In this document: positions 28,381 through 37,902 of the stretch, in pieces
How the letters are laid out: each line of letters begins with the position of its first letter
Position numbering within the stretch: position 1 is the first letter of the stretch
From: an uncultured Bacteroides sp.
GTDB taxonomy: Bacteria; Bacteroidota; Bacteroidia; Bacteroidales; Bacteroidaceae
Direction of reading: 5' to 3'
Assembly (NCBI GenBank): GCA_944321495.1
Contig: CALULP010000009.1
Coordinates: 62,001 to 126,000, forward strand
DNA length: 64,000 bases
The notes under the pieces: model-generated
Told to the model about the DNA's origin: nothing
Seen by the model: only the letters and a program-made list of their open reading frames with translations
The model's database searches: none
Translations under genes and position numbers: made by a program

Positions 28381-28436
28381 GGGAGGGAATCATCCGTTTT
28401 CCCGGCTCACAGCTGAAAACGGAAGAATTCCCTTCC
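28381..28436 (+). terminator. Long hairpin between two esterase genes
   Basis: Nested inverted repeats (GGGAAT 28385-28390 with ATTCCC 28427-28432; TCCGTTTTC 28393-28401 with GAAAACGGA 28415-28423; inner GCT/AGC) give a 56-base stem-loop 50 bases after the second esterase stop. The U-tract is weak, so it may be a leaky terminator or an mRNA-stabilising element rather than a full stop. Confidence 0.6.
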
Positions 28437-28478
28437 TGATTTTCCTCGCATTCCATCAATTACCCAAACAACAACCGC

Positions 28479-29405
28479 ATGAAAAAGACATATCTACTAC
28501 TATTATGTTTCCTTTCGGGAAATGCCCTAATGGCAAATCCCCCCAAAAAACAATTCACATTAAACCTGGACGGCAAGGAAACCCGACTTATACAAAAGAA
28601 TGACAAAGTGCAATACGATTCGGACGGAAACATTACCATGATAACCGGCACCACGGAACCTGCCGTCCAAGTCTACTTGCCCGACGAAAAACTGAATAAA
28701 GGCATCGGGGTAATCATTTGTGCCGGAGGCGCATTGCGGATGCACTCTTGGGGAAACGACGTGAAAAGCATGGCACAATGGCTTAACGAACGGGGAATTG
28801 CCGTTATTGGTCTGAAATACAGGTTGAATACTACGCCGTTCAGCATGCCTGCCCCACAAAAGAACGACAAGGGAAAAAATCCTTTTGAAGGTCTGAGAAT
28901 GGCATTGCCCATTACCGATTTCGACCAACTGAAGAATGCCAATGCCAACCCTGACCCGTCAGGGCAACCGGATAAATATTGCGACCAAGCCATTGACGAT
29001 GCCCTGAGAACCGTCAAACTTGTACGCTCCCGTGCAAAAGAATGGAATTTAGACCCGCAAAAGATAGGATTCCTGGGTTATTCGGCAGGAGGAGGCGTAG
29101 CCATCGGGGCAACAGTCAGAGCAGATGCCGAAACCATGCCGTCATTCCTGGCCACCTGTTACGGTCCATCATTGATTGACGTGACTGTACCCCAAGATGC
29201 CCCGCCACTGTTCATAGCCACACGCGTGGAACATCCCAATGTAGCCGCAGGCCTGCTCGCCCTCTATTTAGAATGGAAAAAAGCAGGAGCAAATGCTGAG
29301 ATATACTTGTATGATGACGGCAGAATGGGATTTGGTCCTAACGATGAAGGAAGCACGTCAGGATTATGGCGCACGAACTTCCTGCGCTGGCTGATGACCC
29401 GATAG
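28479..29405 (+). CDS. Esterase-fold alpha/beta hydrolase with altered triad
   Basis: Secreted protein of 308 residues (signal peptide to about residue 20, ALMANPPKK) resembling the acetyl-xylan/feruloyl esterase group of alpha/beta hydrolases. The fold signatures are present: GVIICAGGALRMHSWGND near the oxyanion region, KYRLNTTPF, DDALRTVKLVRSRAKEW, and the nucleophile elbow GFLGYSAGGGVAIG with Ser at about 202. The other triad positions look changed: where relatives carry Asp (DDPxV) it has Glu251-His252, and where they carry His (GGHGFG) it has Met283 in GRMGFG. It may be inactive or use other residues. It is the last gene of the PUL, 148 bases after its neighbour. Confidence 0.8.
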   Translation: MKKTYLLLLCFLSGNALMANPPKKQFTLNLDGKETRLIQKNDKVQYDSDGNITMITGTTEPAVQVYLPDEKLNKGIGVIICAGGALRMHSWGNDVKSMAQWLNERGIAVIGLKYRLNTTPFSMPAPQKNDKGKNPFEGLRMALPITDFDQLKNANANPDPSGQPDKYCDQAIDDALRTVKLVRSRAKEWNLDPQKIGFLGYSAGGGVAIGATVRADAETMPSFLATCYGPSLIDVTVPQDAPPLFIATRVEHPNVAAGLLALYLEWKKAGANAEIYLYDDGRMGFGPNDEGSTSGLWRTNFLRWLMTR

Positions 29406-29441
29406 CCAGGCATGCACCTTGAAAAAGGATGCATTACCCTA

Positions 29442-29498
29442 CCAAGGAACCACCTTATCCGGCAATTCTCGCCACACGGGGTAAGGTGGTTTCTTTGG
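29442..29498 (+). terminator. Terminator of the esterase operon
   Basis: Near-perfect 16-17 bp stem (CCAAGGAACCACCTTA with TAAGGTGGTTTCTTTGG) around a 24-base loop, 37 bases after the last esterase stop. It is followed by TTTAAATTC. Confidence 0.85.
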
Positions 29499-29593
29499 TT
29501 TAAATTCACTTATCAACATTTTTCGCATGCTCAAAATTCATTTTCCAGGCTACTATTCATTTCTTTTTCTTGACAACTCCCGGATATGACCCT

Positions 29594-29637
29594 CTCCTTA
29601 CCTTCTCCTTACCCGCTCCTTACCTCCTCCTTTTATC
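29594..29637. repeat. 11-bp pyrimidine-rich tandem repeat, four copies
   Basis: Four consecutive 11-base units (CTCCTTACCTT, CTCCTTACCCG, CTCCTTACCTC, CTCCTTTTATC) lie between the PUL terminator and the lnb promoter. 11 is not a multiple of three, so this is non-coding. Apart from this repeat, the terminator and the -7 box, the 408-base gap holds nothing I recognise. Confidence 0.8.
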
Positions 29638-29770
29638 CTCCGGCCTTTTTTCGGCGATATGGAAAGGAGAAGTATTGAAGAATGTAAAACCCGGACGGAG
29701 AACGGGGCGAGCCGGAATGTTGAAGAACCGGAAAAGGGACAGACGATTTTTCCATCTCATTTATTATTCC

Positions 29771-29778
29771 TACTTTTG
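29771..29778 (+). promoter_or_regulatory. Bacteroides -7 box for lnb
   Basis: TACTTTTG is an exact -7 consensus match, 35 bases before the lnb start codon. No clear -33 TTTG is seen. Confidence 0.55.
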
Positions 29779-29813
29779 CGCAAGAATGAAAATTCCGCCA
29801 CAGGCGACCCACC

Positions 29814-31064
29814 ATGAAAGTTAAACGGTTATCATTTATACTTGCAAGCATCTGGATGCTGTGTGCCGCGCAGCATGCCCAGGCACGCCCGGCATCGGAG
29901 CCATGGGCGGACAGCGACTCCATACGCATCAGCCTGCTGACGTGCGCGGCAGGTGAAGAAATCTATTCCCTCTTCGGACACACCGCCTTGCGTTACGAAA
30001 ATTACACGCGGGGAACAGACATCGTATTCAATTATGGAATATTCGACTTCAGCGCCCCCAACTTCGTGCTGCGCTTTACCCTTGGCGAGACGGACTACCG
30101 GCTGGGCGTCAGCAGCTACGAACGTTTCATAGCCGAATACAGCTACTTGGGACGCGACGTATGGCAACAGGTCTTGAACCTGAAACAGGACGAGAAGGTG
30201 CGGTTGGTGAAGTTGCTGGAAGAAAACTACCTGCCCGAAAACAGGGTGTACCGCTACAACTTCTTTTACGACAACTGCGCCACCCGTCCGCGGGACATGG
30301 TAGAAAAAGCCATCAGCGGCAAACTGGTATATGCCGAAGACATGGATACGCCGCAACAAGGCACGACATTCCGCGACATCTTGCGGCAATACAGCGCGGG
30401 ACATCTGTGGTCACGCTTCGGCATGGACCTCTGCATGGGTTCCAAGGCTGATGAACCCATCAGCCGGAGAGTCCAGATGTTTGTGCCCTTCTACGTGCAA
30501 AGTGTTTTCAGCAAAGCCCGCATACAAGACGAGCAAGGAGGCTTACGTCCCTTGGTAGTGGAAGAACGCAAGGTTGTGGAAGTAGAAAGCCATCCTGCTT
30601 CCGGCTGGCTGGACCGTTTTACCCCCCAATGGATGTCATGCCTATTGTTCGTACTGACACTCTGTTGCACCCTTTACGGAGTATGGCGGGGGAAAAGCCT
30701 GTGGGGCATAGACCTGGTGCTGTTCTTAGCAGCCGGCCTTGCCGGATGCATCCTGGCTTTCCTGACTTTGTTTTCCCAACATCCTGCCGTCAGCCCCAAC
30801 TACCTGCTTTTCGTGTTCCACCCGTTTCACCTGTTATGCCTGCCTTTCTTCCTGCCACGGGTGCGAAGAGGGCTGACCAGCCGATACATGATAGCAAACT
30901 TCGTGGTTTTAACTTTTTTTATTGTATCTATTGCGGTAATCCCGCAGAGATTTGATTTGGCTGTATTACCTTTGGCACTCTCTTTGCTGGTAAGAAGCGG
31001 CGGGAACCTGCTGACAGCCCGCAAGATTAATTCACGACAAAGACGCACCATACACTGGACATGA
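29814..31064 (+). CDS. lnb: DUF4105/Lnb-family lipoprotein N-acyltransferase
   Basis: Membrane protein of 416 residues. A signal peptide (about residues 1-25) precedes a periplasmic DUF4105 domain, the family that includes the Bacteroides lipoprotein N-acyltransferase Lnb, which adds the third acyl chain to lipoproteins in bacteria lacking Lnt. The thiol-enzyme motif is visible: His56 in YSLFGHTALRYEN and Cys155 in FFYDNCATRPRD. The C-terminal third (about 270-405) contains four or five hydrophobic helices. The stop overlaps the start of the next gene (ATGA at 31061-31064), so the phosphatase-like protein is translationally coupled. The gene name is from recognition of the family and of the secA neighbourhood, not from a search. 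Confidence 0.8.
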   Translation: MKVKRLSFILASIWMLCAAQHAQARPASEPWADSDSIRISLLTCAAGEEIYSLFGHTALRYENYTRGTDIVFNYGIFDFSAPNFVLRFTLGETDYRLGVSSYERFIAEYSYLGRDVWQQVLNLKQDEKVRLVKLLEENYLPENRVYRYNFFYDNCATRPRDMVEKAISGKLVYAEDMDTPQQGTTFRDILRQYSAGHLWSRFGMDLCMGSKADEPISRRVQMFVPFYVQSVFSKARIQDEQGGLRPLVVEERKVVEVESHPASGWLDRFTPQWMSCLLFVLTLCCTLYGVWRGKSLWGIDLVLFLAAGLAGCILAFLTLFSQHPAVSPNYLLFVFHPFHLLCLPFFLPRVRRGLTSRYMIANFVVLTFFIVSIAVIPQRFDLAVLPLALSLLVRSGGNLLTARKINSRQRRTIHWT

Positions 31065-32641
31065 AAAGAGGACTCATAACTTCCATATTGGCACTGACCT
31101 TTGGCAGCCTCCAGGCGCAGCCGTTATCCACCGCCCCCAGGCTGGTGGTGACGCTGACCATAGACCAGCTGCGCACGGATTACATGGAAGCTTTCTCCTC
31201 ACTCTACGGTGAACGGGGGTTCAAAAGGTTATTGACAGAGGGCAAGGTTTATTGCCAAATGGAGATGCCCTTCAAGAAAGCCGACCGGGCATCGGCCCTG
31301 GCCACCCTCTATACTGGGGCTACCCCCTCGCTGCATGGCATCATCGCACAGAATTGGCTGGACCGCAGCACGCTACGCCCCGTCAACTGCATGGACGACC
31401 CGGACTTTATGGGCAACTACACCGATGAAAGTTCATCTCCCTCGCAACTGCTGGTTTCGACGCTGGCGGACGAGCTAAAGGTGGCCACCCGCAACCAAGG
31501 GCTGGTCTACGCCATCGCCCCTTTCCGCGATGCGGCAATCCTTGCCGCCGGGCACAACGGGAACGGCGCATTCTGGCTGAACGAAAGCACAGGGAAATGG
31601 TGCAGCACCACTTATTATCCAGAGTTTCCTTGGTGGCTGACCCAATACAATGAACAGGAAGCGCCGGACCTGCGCATTCCAGACATGGTGTGGGCTCCTG
31701 CCCTGCCCGTCATCCGTTATGACTTGCTGCCCGGAGGAGAGGGGAAACCTTTCAAGCACAAGCCTAACCGCGATGCGGTCAACCGGTTCCGCGACCTGAT
31801 GACTACCCCCCTCATCAACGATGAAGTGAACCGGGTGGCCGAAAGGTTGCTGGACAAGAATGACATAGGACGCGACCACACGACCGACCTGCTGGCATTG
31901 ACGTACTATGCCGGGACATACCGCCAGACGGACGTGGAAACCCGCCCGACGGAGATACAAGACATGTACGTGCGCCTGGATGCCAGCCTGGCAAATCTGC
32001 TGGACCTGCTGGACAGGAAAATCGGATTGAGGAATATCCTTTTCTGCCTTGCCTCCACCGGATATACCGCCCCGGAATACGCCGACACGCCTTCATACCG
32101 CATACCCGGCGGGGAATTCTACCTGAACCGCTGCGCCACGTTGCTCAACATGTTCCTGATGGCAACTTACGGCGAAGGACAGTATGTAGAAGCGTACCAT
32201 GACTTGCAAATCTACCTGAACCACTCACTGATTGAGAAGAAACAGCTGGAACTGGCAGAAATCCAAGAGAAAGCTGCCGGTTTCTTGGTGCAATTCAGCG
32301 GAGTAGACAAGGTATATTCCGCATACCAGCTGCTGCGGGGCGCATGGTCGCCCGATGCGGGACAGGTGTGCAACGGATTCCACCGCAAACGCTCGGGCGA
32401 CTTGTTGATAGAGGTATTGCCGGGATGGACGGTGATACAAGAAGGCAACGTCAAAAACCCTTCCGTGCGTTATGCACAACCTCCTACTCCTTTCATCTTG
32501 CTGGGCAATGGCATCACCGCTGAAACAATCCGGATACCGGCAAGCATTGACCGCATAGCCCCCACGCTGTGCGGCGCCTTGCATATCCGTGCCCCCAATG
32601 CCTGCGAAGCGCAACCTTTACAGACAGGCACAAACCGATAA
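31061..32641 (+). CDS. Alkaline-phosphatase-fold protein, apparently non-catalytic
   Basis: Exported protein of 526 residues (signal peptide to about LQAQ, residue 20) of the type I phosphodiesterase/PafA-like part of the alkaline phosphatase superfamily. Family landmarks are clear: VVTLTIDQLRTDYMEAFSSL, LYTGATPSLHGIIAQNW, DMYVRLDASLANLLDLLD and the late RSGDLLIEVLPGW. The first metal-binding Asp remains (Asp35), but by manual alignment the nucleophile Thr is Arg76, the D-x-x-x-H pair is replaced in LALTYYAGTYRQT, the DHG motif reads ASTGYT, and the C-terminal His site reads YAQPPTPF. It is thus a likely pseudoenzyme, translationally coupled to lnb and perhaps its partner. Confidence 0.85.
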   Translation: MKRGLITSILALTFGSLQAQPLSTAPRLVVTLTIDQLRTDYMEAFSSLYGERGFKRLLTEGKVYCQMEMPFKKADRASALATLYTGATPSLHGIIAQNWLDRSTLRPVNCMDDPDFMGNYTDESSSPSQLLVSTLADELKVATRNQGLVYAIAPFRDAAILAAGHNGNGAFWLNESTGKWCSTTYYPEFPWWLTQYNEQEAPDLRIPDMVWAPALPVIRYDLLPGGEGKPFKHKPNRDAVNRFRDLMTTPLINDEVNRVAERLLDKNDIGRDHTTDLLALTYYAGTYRQTDVETRPTEIQDMYVRLDASLANLLDLLDRKIGLRNILFCLASTGYTAPEYADTPSYRIPGGEFYLNRCATLLNMFLMATYGEGQYVEAYHDLQIYLNHSLIEKKQLELAEIQEKAAGFLVQFSGVDKVYSAYQLLRGAWSPDAGQVCNGFHRKRSGDLLIEVLPGWTVIQEGNVKNPSVRYAQPPTPFILLGNGITAETIRIPASIDRIAPTLCGALHIRAPNACEAQPLQTGTNR

Positions 32642-32691
32642 TCCTAACAAATATTATGGGGCAATACTGTGCAAATCTGTAATGAATTGCG

Positions 32692-32699
32692 TACTTTTG
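32692..32699 (+). promoter_or_regulatory. Bacteroides -7 box for secA
   Basis: TACTTTTG matches the -7 consensus exactly, 97 bases before the secA start, in the 155-base gap after the phosphatase-like gene. Confidence 0.55.
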
Positions 32700-32796
32700 C
32701 ACGGGAAAAACAGAACTATTTCCCCAGACACGGCACCGATGAGGTATGCCAAGTCAAATCATCCATAAAGAATAAATCAGTAAAACAACAAATAGA

Positions 32797-35700
32797 ATGG
32801 GATTCAACGAATTTTTAAGCTCAATTTTTGGCAACAAATCCACCCGGGACATGAAGGAGATTCAACCCTGGGTCAACAAAATCAAAGCTGTTTATCCGGA
32901 AATCACCAAGCTGGACAATGATGCCCTGCGCGCTAAGACGGCAGAACTGAAAGCATACATCCGGAATTCGGCTGCCGACCAACGCGCCAAGGTAGACGAA
33001 CTGAAAGCCAAAGTGGAGGACACCGAACTGGAAGATCGCGAAGAAATCTTCAACCAAATAGACAAAATCGAAAAGGAAATACTGGACATTTACGAAAAAG
33101 CCCTGGACGAAGTATTGCCCACTGCTTTTGCCATCGTAAAAGACACGGCAAGACGCTTTGCAGAGAATGAGGAAATCGTGGTAACAGCCACGGACTTTGA
33201 CCGCGAACTGGCTGCCACCAAAGATTTCGTCCGCATAGAAGACGACAAAGCCATCTATCAGAACCACTGGAAGGCCGGTGGTAATGAAATCACCTGGAAC
33301 ATGGTGCATTACGATGTACAGCTGTTCGGCGGTGTCGTACTGCATAAAGGCAAAATTGCGGAAATGGCAACAGGTGAAGGAAAAACCCTCGTGGCTACCC
33401 TGCCGGTATTCCTCAACGCGCTTACCGGCAACGGCGTGCATGTGGTGACCGTCAACGACTACCTGTCGAAACGTGACTCGGAGTGGATGGGGCCGCTTTA
33501 CATGTTCCACGGTTTAAGCGTAGACTGCATCGACAAGCATCAGCCCAACTCGGAGGCACGCCGACGTGCATACCTGGCAGACATCACCTTCGGTACGAAC
33601 AATGAATTCGGTTTTGACTACCTGCGCGACAACATGGCCATCAGCCCCAAGGACCTGGTACAACGCCAACACAATTATGCCATCGTGGACGAGGTGGACT
33701 CGGTGCTGATAGACGATGCGCGTACACCGCTTATCATATCGGGACCTGTGCCGAAAGGGGATGACCAGTTGTTTGAACAACTGCGCCCGCTGGTAGAACG
33801 CTTAGTAGAAGCCCAGAAGAAGCTGGCAACACAATATCTGGCAGATGCCAAACGCCTGATTGCATCGGAAGACAAGAAAAGCCAGGAAGAAGGTTTCCTG
33901 GCATTGTACCGCAGCCACAAGAGCTTGCCGAAAAACAAGGCACTGATAAAGTTCCTCAGCGAACCGGGCATCAAAGCCGGCATGTTGAAAACCGAGGAAA
34001 TCTACATGGAGCAGAACAATAAACGGATGCATGAGGTAACCGACCCGTTGTATTTCGTGATTGATGAAAAGCTCAACAGCGTAGACCTGACGGACAAAGG
34101 CGTGGACCTGATTAGCGGAAATTCTTCCGACCCGACATTCTTCGTGCTGCCGGACATCACGGCACAACTTGCCGAACTGGAAAACGAGAAAGACCTGACG
34201 GACGAACAACGCCTGGAGAAGAAGGATGCACTGCTGACCAACTATTCCATCAAATCGGAACGCGTACATACCATCAACCAGTTGCTGAAAGCTTACACCA
34301 TGTTCGAGAAGGATGACGAATACGTAGTGATTGACGGACAGGTGAAAATTGTGGATGAACAGACGGGACGTATCATGGAAGGACGCCGCTACTCCGACGG
34401 ACTGCACCAGGCCATCGAAGCCAAAGAAGGCGTTAAAATTGAGGCAGCCACGCAGACGTTTGCCACCATCACCTTGCAGAACTACTTCCGCATGTACCAT
34501 AAACTGGCCGGTATGACCGGTACGGCAGAAACGGAAGCCGGCGAATTTTGGGACATCTACAAACTGGACGTAGTGGTTATCCCAACCAACAAGCCTATTG
34601 CAAGGAATGACATGAATGACCGCGTTTACAAGACCAAGCGCGAGAAATATAAAGCCGTTATTGAAGAAATAGAAAAGATGATTGAGGCCGGACGCCCGGT
34701 ACTGGTGGGCACAACTTCGGTAGAAATATCGGAAATGTTGAGCAAGATGCTGAACATGCGCAAAATACCCCACAATGTACTGAACGCGAAGTTGCACCAG
34801 AAAGAAGCCGAAATCGTTGCACAGGCCGGACAAAGCAGTACAGTGACCATTGCCACCAACATGGCAGGACGTGGTACGGATATCAAGCTGAGCCCGGAAG
34901 TGAAAGCTGCCGGCGGTTTGGCCATCATCGGTACGGAACGCCACGAGTCACGCCGCGTAGACCGCCAGTTGAGAGGACGTGCCGGACGTCAAGGCGACCC
35001 GGGTTCTTCTGTATTCTTCGTATCACTGGAAGATGACCTGATGCGCTTGTTCTCATCCGACCGTATCGCCAGCGTGATGGATAGGCTGGGATTCAAGGAA
35101 GGCGAAATGATAGAACACAGCATGATTTCCAAATCCATCGAACGTGCACAGAAGAAAGTGGAAGAGAACAACTTCGGCATCCGTAAACGTCTGTTGGAAT
35201 ATGATGACGTCATGAACAAACAACGTACCGTGGTGTACACCAAACGCCGCCATGCGCTGATGGGCGAACGTATCGGGATGGACATCGTAAACATGATATG
35301 GGAACGTTGCACCAACGCTGTACAGGCTCCTGACTATGAAAATTGCAAAATGGATGCCCTGCAGACCTTAGCCATGGAACTGCCTTTCACTGAAGAGGAA
35401 TTTAAAGACGAGAAAAGGGAAACCTTGGCGGAGAAGACATTTGAAGCTGCCATGGAACAGTTCAAGCGTAAAACAGAACGTATGGCACAAATCGCCTATC
35501 CGGTTATCAAACAGGTTTACGAGGCACAAGGGCAAATGTATGAGAACATCTTGATTCCTATTACGGACGGTAAACGGGTCTACAACATCTCATGCAACCT
35601 GAAAGCTGCTTACGAAAGCGAATGCAAAGAAGTGGTAAAAGCATTTGAAAAGTCTATCTTATTGCATGTTATCGACGAAGCATGGAAAGAAAACCTGCGC

Positions 35701-36129
35701 GAACTGGATGACTTGAAACACTCGGTACAAAATGCAAGTTATGAACAAAAGGACCCGTTACTGATTTACAAATTAGAATCGGTAAACTTATTTGACGCAA
35801 TGGTAGACAAGATTAATAACCAAACGGTTTCAATCTTGATGCGCGGACAGATTCCAATGCCGGAAATGCCGGCCAACAACAGCCAGGCACCTGAACCGCC
35901 CAGAGTAGCCGTAAGACAAGCCGCTCCGGAATCCAGACAAGACATGAGCCGCTACCGGGAACAGAAAGTGGACCTGAATGACCCGAACCAACAGGCTGCC
36001 GCACACCACGACACACGCGAGCAACCCAAACGCGAGCCCATCCGGGTACAAAAGACAGTAGGCAGAAATGACCCGTGTCCTTGCGGAAGCGGGAAGAAAT
36101 ATAAAAACTGCCACGGCAAAAACGCATAA
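32797..36129 (+). CDS. secA: Preprotein translocase ATPase SecA
   Basis: Motor ATPase that drives unfolded proteins through SecYEG. The 1110-residue length is typical for Bacteroidota, longer than the 901 of E. coli because of insertions. Seen in order: Walker [15 protein letters not shown] near residue 190; DEAD-like Walker [17 protein letters not shown] near 297; an inserted segment around 330-420 ([20 protein letters not shown]); the second RecA-like domain with [12 protein letters not shown] and [15 protein letters not shown]; the helical scaffold/wing; and the C-terminal zinc SEC-C motif [19 protein letters not shown] terminator follows 24 bases after the stop. Confidence 0.98.
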   Translation: MGFNEFLSSIFGNKSTRDMKEIQPWVNKIKAVYPEITKLDNDALRAKTAELKAYIRNSAADQRAKVDELKAKVEDTELEDREEIFNQIDKIEKEILDIYEKALDEVLPTAFAIVKDTARRFAENEEIVVTATDFDRELAATKDFVRIEDDKAIYQNHWKAGGNEITWNMVHYDVQLFGGVVLHKGKIAEMATGEGKTLVATLPVFLNALTGNGVHVVTVNDYLSKRDSEWMGPLYMFHGLSVDCIDKHQPNSEARRRAYLADITFGTNNEFGFDYLRDNMAISPKDLVQRQHNYAIVDEVDSVLIDDARTPLIISGPVPKGDDQLFEQLRPLVERLVEAQKKLATQYLADAKRLIASEDKKSQEEGFLALYRSHKSLPKNKALIKFLSEPGIKAGMLKTEEIYMEQNNKRMHEVTDPLYFVIDEKLNSVDLTDKGVDLISGNSSDPTFFVLPDITAQLAELENEKDLTDEQRLEKKDALLTNYSIKSERVHTINQLLKAYTMFEKDDEYVVIDGQVKIVDEQTGRIMEGRRYSDGLHQAIEAKEGVKIEAATQTFATITLQNYFRMYHKLAGMTGTAETEAGEFWDIYKLDVVVIPTNKPIARNDMNDRVYKTKREKYKAVIEEIEKMIEAGRPVLVGTTSVEISEMLSKMLNMRKIPHNVLNAKLHQKEAEIVAQAGQSSTVTIATNMAGRGTDIKLSPEVKAAGGLAIIGTERHESRRVDRQLRGRAGRQGDPGSSVFFVSLEDDLMRLFSSDRIASVMDRLGFKEGEMIEHSMISKSIERAQKKVEENNFGIRKRLLEYDDVMNKQRTVVYTKRRHALMGERIGMDIVNMIWERCTNAVQAPDYENCKMDALQTLAMELPFTEEEFKDEKRETLAEKTFEAAMEQFKRKTERMAQIAYPVIKQVYEAQGQMYENILIPITDGKRVYNISCNLKAAYESECKEVVKAFEKSILLHVIDEAWKENLRELDDLKHSVQNASYEQKDPLLIYKLESVNLFDAMVDKINNQTVSILMRGQIPMPEMPANNSQAPEPPRVAVRQAAPESRQDMSRYREQKVDLNDPNQQAAAHHDTREQPKREPIRVQKTVGRNDPCPCGSGKKYKNCHGKNA

Positions 36130-36153
36130 CCTGCGAGTAGCATAATCGCAAAT

Positions 36154-36191
36154 AAAAGTCCCGGACGGTTAAAAAACAGTTCGGGACTTTT
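36154..36191 (+). terminator. Terminator of secA
   Basis: Perfect 10-bp stem (AAAAGTCCCG with CGGGACTTTT) around an 18-base loop, ending in T residues, just after secA. Its right arm overlaps the -33 region of the next promoter. Confidence 0.85.
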
Positions 36192-36218
36192 GTATATTCA
36201 GGCAAAAGAGTATTTTTG
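36189..36218 (+). promoter_or_regulatory. Full Bacteroides promoter for the DUF6340 gene
   Basis: TTTG at 36189-36192 and TATTTTTG at 36211-36218 are separated by 18 bases, close to the normal -33/-7 spacing. The start codon is 24 bases further on. Confidence 0.7.
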
Positions 36219-36241
36219 CCAATGGAATCAATCGAATTTGC

Positions 36242-37364
36242 ATGATCGGACATGAATTAAAAAACAGAAGGACAAAATACTTCAACTGTCTCTTGCTAAG
36301 TGGTGTTTTATTAATGAGCGGTTGCCAAAGCGTAGAGCAACTGTCCATAGATTATATGCTTCCTGGCGATATTAGTTTTCCGAGTTCGTTAAGAAAAGTA
36401 GCTGTAATCAACAACGCACCTCAAGCCCTTGACGGCTTAACCGCAGAAAACCACCCTACCCGACAAGAAGAGGATGACGAGATAGTTCAAGCTACCCGCC
36501 ATTACCATGGATATACAGCTGTTACTACCGAATCATTGGCACAGGCTCTTGCCGATGAAAACTATTTTGACGAAGTGGTCATCTGCGACTCTGCACTGAA
36601 CTCTGGCACCGAAGGAATGAACATCCTGTCACGTGACGATGTAAACAGCTTGGCAAAGAACCTGGATGTTGACTTCCTGATCGCTTTAGAAGATATACAG
36701 ATGGATGCCACTTACAAAATAGATTTCATGCCGGGATGGGGGCTTTTTTATGGAACCACAGATGTAAAGGTATACCCCATTGTGAGGATATACATGCCCA
36801 ACCATAAGAACCCCACGGTAACTGTCAGTCCCAACGACAGCATATTCTGGGATGCCACCGGTAACAGTAAGAACGATGTACTATCAAACCTTATTCAAGA
36901 AAAAGACATGATAAGGCAAGCCTCAGAGTTTGCAGGAACCGTGCCGGTAAAGCATTTGCTGCCTAACTGGAAAACCGCATACCGCTACTTATTCACCGGT
37001 GGCTCGGTAAACATGCGGGATGCTTCCGTCTATGCCAAAGAAGGCAATTGGGAAAATGCCATTGCATTATGGGAAATTCAATACAATACGCAAAAAGGCA
37101 AGAAAAAAAATGAAAGCCGCATACAACATCGCATTGGGGTATGAAATGCAAGACAGCATCAACCATGCTTTGGATTGGGCAATCAAGGCATTCAATATTG
37201 CCTGCGAAATAGACCATGTGGACAACGAAACAGTACACGATGCCAATGTCATCAAGAACAAAAGGAACTACCTTCTGACTGCGCTATACATCAACGAACT
37301 GCAGGAACGGAAAAATAGCCTCCACCTGCTAAATGCCCAGATGAAAAGGTTTGAAGAAGAATAA
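36242..37364 (+). CDS. DUF6340-family lipoprotein interrupted by a frameshift
   Basis: Lipoprotein (lipobox LLLSGVLLMSGC) resembling the Bacteroidota DUF6340 family, with a late helical/TPR-like part. The first frame runs 36242-37144, encoding a domain with VNSLAKNLDVDFLIALEDIQ and the repeat-like DASVYAKEGNWENAIALWEI, then ends in the unlikely tail NESRIQHRIGV. The natural continuation, MKAAYNIALGYEMQ and HALDWAIKAFNIACEI, is in the +1 frame to 37364. The break is at a run of eight A (37103-37110); seven A would restore one protein of about 373 residues. This could be a sequencing or assembly error, a real mutation, or slippage-based expression. The function is unknown. Confidence 0.78.
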
Positions 37365-37389
37365 CCATAAAAGAGAAAGGAATTATATT

Positions 37390-37836
37390 ATGAAACTCAG
37401 CCAAACATCATTATCGCACATAGAAGAAGCTATAAGAAAAGCAATAGCCAAATATTCATGCCAAGGTGACCCGACCATAGTAACAGATATCCACCTACAG
37501 GCCGATCAAGGTTCAGGAGAACTAACTATTTTTGATGACGATGATGAAGAATTGGGTAATGCAACCATAGAAGAGTGGCTGACGTATGACGGACCCGATT
37601 TTTACACAGATATTGAACATCTGCTGACCAGCGTTCTAAACAACATGAAAAATGCGGGCGAACTTGACCAATTATCTATCGTAAAGCCCTACTCCTTTGT
37701 CCTTGTGGATGAGGAAAAAGAAACAATAGCTGAGTTATTGCTGATGGATGACGATACCCTACTCGTAAATGACGAACTTTTAAAAGGGCTGGATAAAGAA
37801 CTGGATGATTTTTTAAAGAATCTATTGGAGAAATAA
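37390..37836 (+). CDS. Small acidic protein of unknown function
   Basis: Cytoplasmic protein of 148 residues with no signal peptide and a strong acidic bias (IFDDDDEELGNATIEEWL; LLLMDDDTLLVNDELLKGLD). I chose ATG 37390 because MKLSQTSLSHIEEAIRKAIA is a good helical start and this leaves 25 bases after the DUF6340 reading frame; an in-frame ATG at 37351 would overlap it. No known domain is recognised. It may be co-transcribed with the DUF6340 gene, and a strong convergent hairpin follows. Confidence 0.75.
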   Translation: MKLSQTSLSHIEEAIRKAIAKYSCQGDPTIVTDIHLQADQGSGELTIFDDDDEELGNATIEEWLTYDGPDFYTDIEHLLTSVLNNMKNAGELDQLSIVKPYSFVLVDEEKETIAELLLMDDDTLLVNDELLKGLDKELDDFLKNLLEK

Positions 37837-37853
37837 GAACAGAGAAAATACGA

Positions 37854-37902
37854 AAATGGCATGTGTAAACAGATAGTTTATAATCTATTACACATGCCAT
37901 TT
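37854..37902. terminator. Bidirectional terminator between the acidic-protein gene and recQ
   Basis: Perfect 15-bp inverted repeat (AAATGGCATGTGTAA with TTACACATGCCATTT) with an inner AGAT/ATCT stem. It serves the plus-strand gene ending at 37836, and possibly recQ from the other side. Confidence 0.85.

Noticed and set aside
29570..29824. 84-codon open frame on the plus strand before lnb
   Set aside because: It is made largely from the 11-bp repeat, contains the lnb promoter and overlaps the lnb start; no homology is recognisable.
33802..34944. 380-codon open frame on the minus strand
   Set aside because: Antisense shadow of secA, whose motifs are clear in the other strand.
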